Shown one piece after another: positions 1 to 5,995 of a stretch of 5,998 nucleotides of DNA. The stretch is from NCBI GenBank assembly GCA_005786775.1, contig SYDD01000213.1, forward strand, positions 1 through 5,998. The letters run 5' to 3'. Each line of letters starts with the position of its first letter. Position 1 is the stretch's first letter. The notes beneath the pieces are model-generated. The model worked only from the letters and a program-made list of their open reading frames with translations, was not told where the DNA came from and did not search any database. This DNA is from Opitutaceae bacterium (GTDB lineage Bacteria; Verrucomicrobiota; Verrucomicrobiia; Opitutales; Opitutaceae). The position numbers were made by a program, and so were the translations under genes.

Positions 1-303
1 GGCGAGGCCGGAAAACGCCTCGATGCGGGCCTTGACGTCGTGGAGCGGGACGCGCTCGCGGGCGGCGATGGCCTCGAGGTCGATCCGGTCGCGGACGCGC
101 TCGTAGTCGCGGATGGCCTCGGAGGGGATCGGCACGCCGAGGTCGCGCTGGGCCTTCATCACCGCGATCCAGAAGGCGCGCTCGAGGGCGACGCGGCCGT
201 GCTGGGACCAGAGGTCGCGCATCGCTGGCGACGCGTAGCGCTCGGCGAGCACGTTCGGGATGGCTGCCGCGGGGGCGGCCGGGATGGCGGGGGGAGCTTT
301 CAA
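1..303 (-). CDS. purB: Adenylosuccinate lyase, N-terminal part (cut by window edge)
   Basis: The reverse strand from about 303 down to 1 is open and encodes about 101 residues. They match the N-terminus of adenylosuccinate lyase, a homotetrameric cytosolic enzyme of the fumarase/aspartase superfamily. It removes fumarate from SAICAR and from adenylosuccinate in purine synthesis. Recognisable blocks are IPNVLAERYAS (about residues 15-25), MRDLW (28-32), ALERAFWIAVMKAQRDLGV (38-56) and ARERVPLHDVKARIEAF (81-97), where HDVKARIEEF is a family hallmark. The catalytic histidines and the signature loop lie beyond the left edge and cannot be checked. No ATG precedes the conserved IPNVLAERYAS block. 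The best start is TTG at 303-301, which overlaps the holA stop as TTGA. A GTG at 252-250 would remove the conserved IPN. The Ala/Pro-rich leader (residues 2-14) is unconserved in appearance. Co-transcription with holA is inferred from the overlap. The family call is confident; the exact start is not. Confidence 0.9.
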   Translation of the reverse strand, partial: MKAPPAIPAAPAAAIPNVLAERYASPAMRDLWSQHGRVALERAFWIAVMKAQRDLGVPIPSEAIRDYERVRDRIDLEAIAARERVPLHDVKARIEAFSGLA

Positions 304-1433
304 GACGGGACAGGGGTGCGTTGGGCGGGGGCGGCAGGCTCGGGCAGGCAGCGGACGGCGAGGTCGCGCAGCACGGCCTCCTGCTCGTCGGGCCGTCGGA
401 TGATCTCGGCAAAGGCGTGGAGGAACTCCCGCTGGTTGTCGATCAGTCGGCGCAGCGAGGGTAGCCGGGCGCCGCCGGCGAGTTTACCGACATACCAGGG
501 GTTCTGGCTAAAGAGGTTAAACGAGCTCTTCTCGGTGGCACCGGTGAAATGCCGCCCGAAGGCCGCGGCGGCGCGCGGCATCCCGTCGAGCCCCCGGGGC
601 CCGAGGCGCACCTCGCCGGCGTCGAGCAGCGCGCGCACCTGCAACAAGATCCGGTTGCGGTTCTGCAGGGCGGAGATCACCGGCCGGGCGTCCCCGCCGG
701 CGAAGAAGTGGCGGCCGAGCGCGGCGAGCGTCCAGCGCAGGTCCCCGCTGAAGAAGGCCTCGGCCGACTCGAAGAAGTCGCCCTCCGCGGCGTTCGGCGT
801 GAGCTCCGCCACGTGCGCCTCGGTGATCGCCTCGCCCTCGCCGGCGTAGGCGGCCAGCTTGTTGACCTCCTCCACCAGCAGGCGCGTGTTGGCTCCCACC
901 TTGGCGAGCAGCAGTTCCACCGCGCCCGGCTCGAAGCGCGACCCGAGCCCCTGGGCTTCCGCGCGCGCCACCGCCGCGAGCGCGTCGCCCCCGGCCTCGC
1001 CGTCCCCGCCCACCAGCGTGAAGTCCGCCTGCTTCTCGCACCACTTGGGAAAGGACCGCCGCCGGTCCACCGGGCTCGCACTCACCAGCACGAGAGTCTC
1101 TTCCGGATTCACGGCGGCCAGCAACTGCTGCAGGTCCTCAACCGCCCGGAGCGTGCCCTCGGCGCGGCCGGTCACGCTGTCGGCGAGGAAGTTCACGTCC
1201 TTGAGCCACACGAGCCGGCGGCCGCCGAACATCGCCACGGTCTGCACCGCCTCGCGGAAGCGGTTCACGGCGGCGGCGGCCTCGCCGACGTTGCCGGCAA
1301 AGCCATTGACGACCTCGCGGGCGAACTCGTCCGGCACCTCGGCGGCGAGGGCGTCGAAGCGTTCGCGCGCTAAGCGGCCGACGAGGAAGTCGTCGGCGCC
1401 GCAGAGGAAGGTGAAGGGCCGGGCGACCGCCAT
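300..1433 (-). CDS. holA: DNA polymerase III delta subunit (clamp loader)
   Basis: This encodes 377 residues from the chosen start and resembles HolA. HolA is the clamp-loader subunit that opens the beta sliding clamp and joins gamma/tau and delta' in the replicative holoenzyme. The N-terminus has the family's FLCGADDFLVGR opening (residues 9-20), in a domain that folds like AAA+ proteins but lacks a working Walker A motif, and none is visible here. Further landmarks are MFGGRRLVWLKDVNF (68-82), ETLVLVSASPVDRR (112-125), the EEVNKLAAYAG helix (188-198) and the C-terminal collar stretch ISALQNRNRILLQVRALL (253-270). The ATG at 1433-1431 is preferred. The frame stays open to a GTG at 1517, but that would add 28 Arg/Pro-rich residues that look like translated spacer and overlap the divergent promoter region. 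No strong Shine-Dalgarno is seen, and the ATG lies in an inverted repeat. It is transcribed leftwards into purB and divergently from the arn-like operon. Length is close to the usual 330-380 residues. Confidence 0.88.
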   Translation of the reverse strand: MAVARPFTFLCGADDFLVGRLARERFDALAAEVPDEFAREVVNGFAGNVGEAAAAVNRFREAVQTVAMFGGRRLVWLKDVNFLADSVTGRAEGTLRAVEDLQQLLAAVNPEETLVLVSASPVDRRRSFPKWCEKQADFTLVGGDGEAGGDALAAVARAEAQGLGSRFEPGAVELLLAKVGANTRLLVEEVNKLAAYAGEGEAITEAHVAELTPNAAEGDFFESAEAFFSGDLRWTLAALGRHFFAGGDARPVISALQNRNRILLQVRALLDAGEVRLGPRGLDGMPRAAAAFGRHFTGATEKSSFNLFSQNPWYVGKLAGGARLPSLRRLIDNQREFLHAFAEIIRRPDEQEAVLRDLAVRCLPEPAAPAQRTPVPS

Positions 1434-1448
1434 CCCGCGATGGGATGG
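1430..1448 (-). promoter_or_regulatory. Inverted repeat enclosing the holA start codon
   Basis: A perfect 7-bp inverted repeat, CCATCCC (1430-1436) and GGGATGG (1442-1448), flanks a 5-base loop. In the holA transcript the ATG lies inside the 3' arm (GGGATGG), so a hairpin would cover the start codon. It could modulate HolA translation, or it may be a chance product of GC-rich sequence. No SD sequence competes nearby. Only the repeat itself is directly seen; function is speculative. Confidence 0.3.
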
Positions 1449-1583
1449 AGGGCGTCGCGGGGGGCGAGCAAATTCGCGGCGCGGGGCCGGCCGAGGAAAC
1501 TCCGCGCCGGGTTTCACCGTGAATTCACCAGAAAAGGGTGGCGCGGCGCCCGGGGCCCGCCGAGGCTCCGCGGTCCGCCGCCG
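1434..1583. promoter_or_regulatory. Divergent intergenic region between holA and the arn-like operon
   Basis: These 150 bases separate the two chosen divergent starts and should contain promoters for both units. Open frames do run through them on both strands, but the encoded peptides are Arg/Gly/Pro-rich and show no family resemblance, so I treat the stretch as non-coding. The AT-richest patch is about 1511-1536, holding TTCACC-type elements, a palindrome and an AAAA run. I could not identify a convincing -35/-10 pair on either strand. The last bases before the ATG at 1584 are GC-rich and lack a clear SD sequence. Confidence 0.5.
1513..1528. repeat. Overlapping palindromes in the divergent spacer (candidate operator)
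   Basis: TTCACCGTGAA (1513-1523) is a perfect interrupted palindrome with 5-bp arms. It overlaps GTGAATTCAC (1519-1528), a perfect 10-bp palindrome. Together they give the half-site TTCAC twice in direct orientation (1513-1517 and 1524-1528) and once inverted as GTGAA (1519-1523). This arrangement in an AT-richer patch between divergent genes is what a dimeric regulator's site would look like. No regulator gene is in the window and I recognise no specific operator consensus. Confidence 0.3.
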
Positions 1584-3290
1584 ATGCCGCCTCCCGCCGA
1601 CCCCGCCCCCGCTGCGCCGGCCCCCTCTTGGGCGCGCGACCTGCTCCTAGTGACGCTGCTCGCCGGCGCGCTGAACTTCCTGCTGCTCGGGCGGCTGCCG
1701 CTCGCGAACCCGGACGAGTCGCGCTACGCTGGCATTCCGCGGGAGATGCTGGGGCGCGACGACTGGGTGGTCCCGCACCTCAACGGGATCCCGTACTTCG
1801 AGAAGCCGCCGCTGGTGTACTGGACGGTGGGGCTGAGCCGGGTGCTGTTCGGACCCGGGGAATTCGCGGCGCGGCTGACCCCCGCGCTGTTCGGCCTCGG
1901 CGGGGTGCTGCTGGCGTACGCGGCGGGCCGGCGCCTGCACGGGCGGCGGGCGGGGCTGGCCGCGGCGGCGGTGCTCGCGACCTGCCTGATCCATTTCACC
2001 CTCTCGCGCGTGCTGCTGCTGGATATGCCGGTGGCGATGCTGATGGCGGCGGCGCTCGTCTGCTTCCTGCTCGGCGTCCACGAGCCCCCGGGCCCGCGCC
2101 GGCGCACACTGTTCCTCGGGCTCTATGCCGCGGCGGCGCTGGCCACCCTGTCGAAGGGGCTGATTGGCTTCCTGATCCCCGGCGCGGTGATGTTCCTCTG
2201 GCTGCTGCTGCTGGGCGAGTGGCGCCGCCTGCGCCCCCTGCACCTGCCCTCCGGCGCCGCGCTCTTCCTGCTCATCGCCGCGCCGTGGCACCTGCTGGCC
2301 GCGCAACGCCACGACGGCTGGGCCCGGTTCTACTTCATCCGCGAGCACTGGGAACGGTTCACCACCGATACGCACCTCCGCGGGGAGCCGTGGTGGTTCT
2401 TCGGGGCGGTGCTGCTGGCGGGGATCTTCCCCTGGGTCGGCTTTCTCGTGCCCGCGGTGCGGTCCGCCCTCGCCGGCGGTTGGGCACGGCGCCGCGAGAA
2501 CGGCGTCGGCTGGTTCCTTGTCCTCTGGGTCGCGTTCATCGTCCTCTTCTTCTCCCTCTCCCGCTCGAAGCTCATCCCCTACATCCTGCCGGTCTATCCC
2601 GCGCTGGCCGTGCTGGTCGGCGCGTGGCTCGCCCGACGCTGGGAGGCGGGGGATCCGGCCCCGCTCCGCACGGGGCTGCGGATCGGCGCCGCCGGTTACC
2701 TGCTGCTGGCGGTCGCCCTCGTGGTCGTGGCCTTCCGCCCCGGGCTGGTGCGGGGCGCCTCGCAGGTCGCGGGGCTGCCGCCGCTGGCCCTTTCCCTCGC
2801 GGTTGCCCTCGGGCTCGGCGCGGCGGGAATCGCCTGGGCGGCGGCGCGGCGCGGGGTGGCGGCGGGGCTCGGCGCCCTGGGCGGCGTGACCGTCCTCTTT
2901 CTCGTGACCGTGGTTGTCGCGGCCCCGGTCTTCCAGCGGGCCGGCACGCGTGACCTGGCCCTGGCGGCCCGCCCGCTGCTGCGGCCGGCGGACGAGGTGT
3001 TCCACTACTGGGCGTTCTACCACGACTTCGTTTACTACTCCGGCCGCGAGGTCGGGCTGGTGAGCTACGTCGACGAGCTGCAGGTGCAGTTCCTCGACCC
3101 GGCGGAGCGAGCCCGCCGCTTCATCGACGAGGACGAACTGCGGCGCCGGTGGGGCGGTCCCGGGCGCGTGTGGGTCGTGATCCGCCGCCGCGAGCTCGAC
3201 CACCCCCGTTCCGCGTTTGCTCCCGGCGGCCTCACCTACCATACGGTCGCGTCCACCCCCGTGCACGCGCTCATCAGCAACCAGCCCTGA
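1584..3290 (+). CDS. arnT: ArnT-like lipid A aminosugar transferase (GT83, integral membrane)
   Basis: This 568-residue polytopic membrane protein resembles ArnT (550 residues in E. coli), which transfers 4-amino-4-deoxy-L-arabinose from undecaprenyl phosphate to lipid A at the periplasmic face and lowers polymyxin binding. After a Pro/Ala-rich start there is a first membrane helix (about 19-36), then the periplasmic loop with PDESRYAGIPREML (43-56), DWVVPHLNGIPYFEKP (60-75) and the acidic/EKP residues D44, E45, E73 and K74 that the family uses at the active site. LLLDMPV (144-150, D147) is the second acidic motif and KGLIGF (191-196) follows. About 12 hydrophobic segments run to residue 449. 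A soluble tail (450-568) corresponds to the C-terminal periplasmic domain. The ATG at 1584 is chosen because the first helix follows directly; an in-frame ATG at 1440 would add 48 Arg-rich residues. It is the first gene of a three-gene operon and ends one base before the next start. Transfer to another glycan or lipid acceptor by this PMT-related fold is possible. Confidence 0.82.
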   Translation: MPPPADPAPAAPAPSWARDLLLVTLLAGALNFLLLGRLPLANPDESRYAGIPREMLGRDDWVVPHLNGIPYFEKPPLVYWTVGLSRVLFGPGEFAARLTPALFGLGGVLLAYAAGRRLHGRRAGLAAAAVLATCLIHFTLSRVLLLDMPVAMLMAAALVCFLLGVHEPPGPRRRTLFLGLYAAAALATLSKGLIGFLIPGAVMFLWLLLLGEWRRLRPLHLPSGAALFLLIAAPWHLLAAQRHDGWARFYFIREHWERFTTDTHLRGEPWWFFGAVLLAGIFPWVGFLVPAVRSALAGGWARRRENGVGWFLVLWVAFIVLFFSLSRSKLIPYILPVYPALAVLVGAWLARRWEAGDPAPLRTGLRIGAAGYLLLAVALVVVAFRPGLVRGASQVAGLPPLALSLAVALGLGAAGIAWAAARRGVAAGLGALGGVTVLFLVTVVVAAPVFQRAGTRDLALAARPLLRPADEVFHYWAFYHDFVYYSGREVGLVSYVDELQVQFLDPAERARRFIDEDELRRRWGGPGRVWVVIRRRELDHPRSAFAPGGLTYHTVASTPVHALISNQP

Positions 3291-3291
3291 A

Positions 3292-4434
3292 ATGGCCGCC
3301 CCCTTCCTGCCCCTCACCCGCCCGACCATCGACGAGGAGACCATCGCCGGCGTCGCGGACGTGCTGCGCTCCGGCTGGATCACCTCGGGCCCGAAGGTGC
3401 GCGAGTTCGAGGCCCAGCTCTCGGCCCGGTGCGGCGGGCGCCCGGTGCGCGCCTTCAACTCGGGCACCTGCACGATGGAGGTCGCCCTCCGTATAGCGGG
3501 CATCGGGCCGGGGGACGAGGTGATCACCACGCCGCTCTCCTGGGTCGCCACCAGCAACGTGATCCTCGCCGTGCGCGCCCGGCCGGTGTTCGTCGACGTC
3601 GACCCGGTCACGCGCCTGATCGACCTCGACCGCGCCGCGGCCGCCGTCACGCCCGCCACCCGCGCCCTGCTGCCGGTGGACCTCGCGGGGCTCCCGGTCG
3701 ACCGGGACCGCCTCCACGCGCTGGCGGCGCGCCACCGCCTGCGGGTGATCGAGGACGCGGCGCAGTCGCTGGGGAGCACGTGGGCGGGGCGCGCGATTGG
3801 GGCCGCCGGCGACTTCGTCTCCTTCAGCTTCCACCCCAACAAGAACGTCACGACCATCGAGGGTGGCGCCTTGGTGCTCAATGACGACCGCGAGGCGCGG
3901 CTGGCCGAGCAGTACCGGCTGCAGGGCGTCGTGCGGAGCGGGCTCGACGGGATGGAGGTGGAGGTCGTCGGCGGGAAGTTCAACCTGACGGACGTCGCGG
4001 CGCGCGTGGGCCTGGGGCAGCTGCCGCGGCTGGACGAGTTCAACGCCCGGCGGCGGGAGCTGGCGCGGCGTTACCTGGAATTGCTCGACACGCCCGAGCT
4101 GCGCGAGCTGGGGCTGGGCCTGCCGCCGGCGGACTTCACGCAGACCAACTGGCATATGTTCCAGGTGGCGCTGCCGCTGGAGCGGCTGACCGTCGACCGC
4201 GCCGGCGTGATGGCGGCCCTGCAGGCGGCGGGCATCGGCTCGGGCGTGCACTACCCCGTGATCCATCTCTTCGCCGTGTACCGCCGGCTCGGCTGGAAGC
4301 CGGGGGACTTCCCGGTCGCGGAGCGGTTGGGCCGCTCGCTGCTCACGCTCCCGTTGTTCCCCGCGATGAGTCCCGCCGATGTCGAGCGGGTGGCGGGGGA
4401 GCTCACCACAATCCTGCGCGCCCACCGCCGCTGA
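3292..4434 (+). CDS. arnB: ArnB-like sugar-nucleotide aminotransferase (DegT/DnrJ/EryC1/StrS family)
   Basis: The 380-residue product matches PLP-dependent sugar aminotransferases of fold type I. ArnB converts the UDP-4-keto-pentose to UDP-4-amino-4-deoxy-L-arabinose with glutamate as amino donor, in the cytoplasm. ArnB-like landmarks are FLPLTRPTID (5-14), VLRSGWITSGPK (24-35), GDEVITTPLSWVATSNV (74-90), VIEDAAQSLG (152-161, with D155 expected to contact the PLP ring nitrogen) and FSFHPNKNVTTIEGG (178-192), where K184 is the Schiff-base lysine. KFNLTDVAARVGLGQL and GIGSGVHYPVIH near the C-terminus also fit. The ATG at 3292 follows the arnT-like stop after a single base (TGAAATG), so translation is probably coupled; no SD is visible. 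One difference from E. coli ArnB is PVDLAG (128-133) where that enzyme has PVHYAG. The family is certain, but this family has many substrates, so the exact sugar is inferred from the neighbouring ArnT- and ArnC-like genes. Confidence 0.83.
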   Translation: MAAPFLPLTRPTIDEETIAGVADVLRSGWITSGPKVREFEAQLSARCGGRPVRAFNSGTCTMEVALRIAGIGPGDEVITTPLSWVATSNVILAVRARPVFVDVDPVTRLIDLDRAAAAVTPATRALLPVDLAGLPVDRDRLHALAARHRLRVIEDAAQSLGSTWAGRAIGAAGDFVSFSFHPNKNVTTIEGGALVLNDDREARLAEQYRLQGVVRSGLDGMEVEVVGGKFNLTDVAARVGLGQLPRLDEFNARRRELARRYLELLDTPELRELGLGLPPADFTQTNWHMFQVALPLERLTVDRAGVMAALQAAGIGSGVHYPVIHLFAVYRRLGWKPGDFPVAERLGRSLLTLPLFPAMSPADVERVAGELTTILRAHRR

Positions 4435-4448
4435 ACCCCGCCGCCGCC

Positions 4449-5435
4449 GTGCCCGCCGCCACCCCCGAGCTCTCGGTCGTCATCCCCGTCTACAACGAGG
4501 AGCTGAACCTGCCGGTGCTGTTCGCGCGCCTGTACCCGGTGCTCGACGCGCTGGGGCGGAGCTACGAGGTGCTCTTCACCAACGACGGCAGCGCCGACGG
4601 CTCGCTGGCGCTCCTGCGCGCGCAGCACGCGGCCCGGCCGGACGTCACGCGCGTCATCGATTTCAACGCCAACTACGGCCAGCATATGGCGATTTTGGCC
4701 GCCTTCGAGCGGGTGCGGGGCGCGATCGTCGTGACGCTCGACGCCGACCTGCAGAACCCGCCGGAGGAGATCCCGCTGCTGCTGGCGCGGATCGACGCGG
4801 GGCACGACTACGTCGGCGGCTACCGGCTGGACCGGCGCGACTCCTGGTTCCGCACCTGGGCCTCGCGGCTGGTCAACTTCGTGCGCGAGCGGACGACCAG
4901 CATCCGGATGACGGACCAGGGCTGCATGCTCCGGGCGTACCGCCGGGGGATCGTGGAGGCGATCGTGCGCAGCGGGGCGATCAACACCTTCATCCCGGCG
5001 CTCGCCTACAGCTTCGCGTCGCGGCCGGCCGAGGTGGGCGTGCGGCACGAGGAGCGCCACGCGGGCGTGTCGAATTACTCGTTCTACCGGCTGGTCCGGC
5101 TGAACTTTGACCTGATCACCGGCTTCTCCCTCGCGCCGCTGCAGATCTTCACGATGTTCGCGCTGTGCAGCGCGGCGGGCAGCTTCCTGCTGGTGCTGAT
5201 CCTCGCCGCGCGCCGCATCTTCGTGGGGCCCGAGGAGGGCGGCCTGTTCACCCTCTTCGGCATCCTGTTCTTCCTCATCAGCGTCACGATGGTCGGCATC
5301 GGGCTGATCGGGGAATACGTCGGCCGCACCTACCAGGTCGTGCGCGCCCGCCAGCGTTACCACGTGCGCGAGGAGCTCGGCGGCCCGGCGCTGGAATCCG
5401 CCGCGCCGGTTGCGCCGGGCTCCCGGCAGGCTTAA
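4449..5435 (+). CDS. arnC: ArnC-like polyprenyl-phosphate glycosyltransferase (GT2)
   Basis: A 328-residue GT-A fold glycosyltransferase with a two-helix membrane anchor, close in length to E. coli ArnC (322). ArnC moves the formylated aminoarabinose from UDP to undecaprenyl phosphate on the cytoplasmic side of the inner membrane. Visible motifs are LSVVIPVYNEELNLP (8-22), NDGSADGS (45-52), NANYGQHMAI (73-82), TLDADLQNPPEEIP (96-109) with the metal-binding D98/D100 pair, DSWFR (131-135) and GCMLRAYRRGIVEAI (158-172). Two hydrophobic segments follow (about 230-255 and 265-290), then IGEYVGRTYQVVRARQRY (287-304). QNPPEEIP, DSWFR and GCMLRAYRR are especially ArnC-like, compared with the broader DPMS/GtrB group. 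The start is GTG at 4449, 14 bases after the arnB-like stop. No in-frame ATG occurs before conserved sequence, and no SD is evident. It is the last gene of the cassette. A GtrB-like or other polyprenyl-phosphate hexosyltransferase is the main alternative. Confidence 0.83.
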   Translation: MPAATPELSVVIPVYNEELNLPVLFARLYPVLDALGRSYEVLFTNDGSADGSLALLRAQHAARPDVTRVIDFNANYGQHMAILAAFERVRGAIVVTLDADLQNPPEEIPLLLARIDAGHDYVGGYRLDRRDSWFRTWASRLVNFVRERTTSIRMTDQGCMLRAYRRGIVEAIVRSGAINTFIPALAYSFASRPAEVGVRHEERHAGVSNYSFYRLVRLNFDLITGFSLAPLQIFTMFALCSAAGSFLLVLILAARRIFVGPEEGGLFTLFGILFFLISVTMVGIGLIGEYVGRTYQVVRARQRYHVREELGGPALESAAPVAPGSRQA

Positions 5436-5448
5436 TTGCGGGCAGAGA

Positions 5449-5466
5449 CGCCGCCCTTCCGCGGCG
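5449..5466 (+). terminator. Candidate GC hairpin after the arnC-like gene
   Basis: A perfect 6-bp stem, CGCCGC (5449-5454) and GCGGCG (5461-5466), encloses the loop CCTTCC and begins 13 bases after the stop codon. The position suits a transcription terminator for the three-gene operon, but the downstream bases are C-rich with no T-run, so it does not meet the intrinsic-terminator pattern. It may only stabilise the mRNA end or be chance in GC-rich DNA. Confidence 0.25.
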
Positions 5467-5482
5467 CCCCGTCCGCCTCCCG

Positions 5483-5518
5483 GCCGGGCCGGGGGTGACG
5501 GGTCCTTTCCGGCCCGGC
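5483..5518 (+). repeat. 10-bp inverted repeat upstream of hsp20
   Basis: GCCGGGCCGG (5483-5492) and CCGGCCCGGC (5509-5518) are perfect reverse complements separated by 16 bases. In RNA this would be a strong stem ending 5 bases before the hsp20 Shine-Dalgarno. With no following T-run it is not a standard intrinsic terminator. It could belong to the hsp20 leader, act as a terminator hairpin for the upstream operon, or be a protein site. The left arm can also pair locally with its neighbours (CCCGG with CCGGG), so the fold is not certain. Confidence 0.4.
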
Positions 5519-5523
5519 ATCAT

Positions 5524-5528
5524 AGGAG
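5524..5528 (+). promoter_or_regulatory. Ribosome-binding site of hsp20 (AGGAG)
   Basis: AGGAG lies 8 bases upstream of the ATG at 5537. That spacing selects this ATG over the second in-frame ATG at 5543. It is the only strong SD in the window; the other gene starts lack one. This fits independent, high-level translation of the heat-shock gene. Confidence 0.75.
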
Positions 5529-5536
5529 CACAGATC

Positions 5537-5995
5537 ATGACCATGCTGACACGTTGGGATCCGTTCCGGGAACTCGAGGATATGCACAGCCGCCTGTCCT
5601 CGTTCTTCAACCGGGCGCCCGCCCGCCTCAACTGGGGCGACGGCGGGGAAGCGCTGGCCCTGGCCGACTGGTCGCCCGCGGTGGACATCACCGAGGACGA
5701 CAAGGAGTACCTCATCAAGGCCGAGCTGCCGGAAATGCGGAAGGAGGATGTGAAGGTGACGGTGGAGAACGGCGTCCTGTCCGTCTCCGGCGAGCGGAAG
5801 CTCGAGGAGGAGAAGAAGGGCCGCAAGTTCCACCGCGTCGAGCGGGCCTACGGCGCCTTCGAGCGCAGCTTCTCGCTGCCCGAGGACGCCTCGGCCGCCG
5901 ACGTGAAGGCGGAGTTCGTCGAGGGGGTGCTGCGGGTGCACCTGCCCAAGGTTCCCGCGGCCAAGCCGAAAGCGCTCGAGGTCAAGGTGACCTGA
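5537..5995 (+). CDS. hsp20: Hsp20/alpha-crystallin family small heat-shock protein
   Basis: This complete 152-residue protein is of the usual length for bacterial small heat-shock proteins. These are ATP-independent cytosolic holdases that assemble into oligomers and keep unfolding proteins refoldable by DnaK/ClpB. The N-terminal arm LTRWDPFRELEDMHSRLSSF (4-23) is typical of the class. The alpha-crystallin domain spans about 45-140, with WSPAVDITEDD (45-55), AELPEMRKEDVKVTVENGVL (62-81), SGERK (84-88), an acidic-basic loop at 89-97, RAYGAFERSFSLPE (103-116) and the signature GVLRVHLPK (130-138). The C-terminal tail ends in LEVKV, where L-x-V corresponds to the I-x-I/V motif that docks in a neighbouring subunit. 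Start choice rests on the AGGAG site and the typical N-terminus; the frame upstream is a shadow of the previous gene. It is separated from the arn-like operon by 101 bases, so it probably has its own promoter. I saw no clear sigma-32 promoter or CIRCE element. The gene appears intact. Confidence 0.95.
   Translation: MTMLTRWDPFRELEDMHSRLSSFFNRAPARLNWGDGGEALALADWSPAVDITEDDKEYLIKAELPEMRKEDVKVTVENGVLSVSGERKLEEEKKGRKFHRVERAYGAFERSFSLPEDASAADVKAEFVEGVLRVHLPKVPAAKPKALEVKVT

Noticed and set aside
40..849. Plus-strand open frame opposite purB and holA
   Set aside because: The reverse strand carries recognisable purB and holA proteins here; this frame gives only low-complexity sequence.
1440..1583. 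N-terminal extension of the ArnT-like protein from the ATG at 1440
   Set aside because: The 48 extra residues are Arg/Gly/Pro-rich and overlap the possible holA extension on the other strand. The typical first membrane helix follows soon after the ATG at 1584.
1471..1874. A 14-base direct repeat (AATTCGCGGCGCGG) at 1471-1484 and 1861-1874
   Set aside because: One copy is in the spacer and the other inside the arnT-like coding sequence. It is short, GC-rich, has no third copy that I found, and no mobile element is bounded by it, so chance is the simplest explanation.
1647..4043. A 798-codon open frame on the minus strand across the arnT-like and arnB-like genes
   Set aside because: Its product is a low-complexity Arg/Pro/Glu/Gln-rich string with no recognisable domain. 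Long antisense open frames are expected where G+C is high at third codon positions. The plus-strand genes have clear motifs throughout.
3274..5363. Minus-strand open frames opposite the arnB- and arnC-like genes (3274-4425 and 4251-5363)
   Set aside because: They are rich in His, Arg, Gln and Asp with no family features. They mirror the codon bias of the real genes on the opposite strand.
5410..5437. Possible -35/-10 promoter (TTGCGC and TTAATT, 16-base spacing) for hsp20 at the end of the arnC-like gene
   Set aside because: Each box matches the sigma-70 consensus at only about half its positions and one overlaps the stop codon. No sigma-32-like pair was found either, so I did not annotate it.
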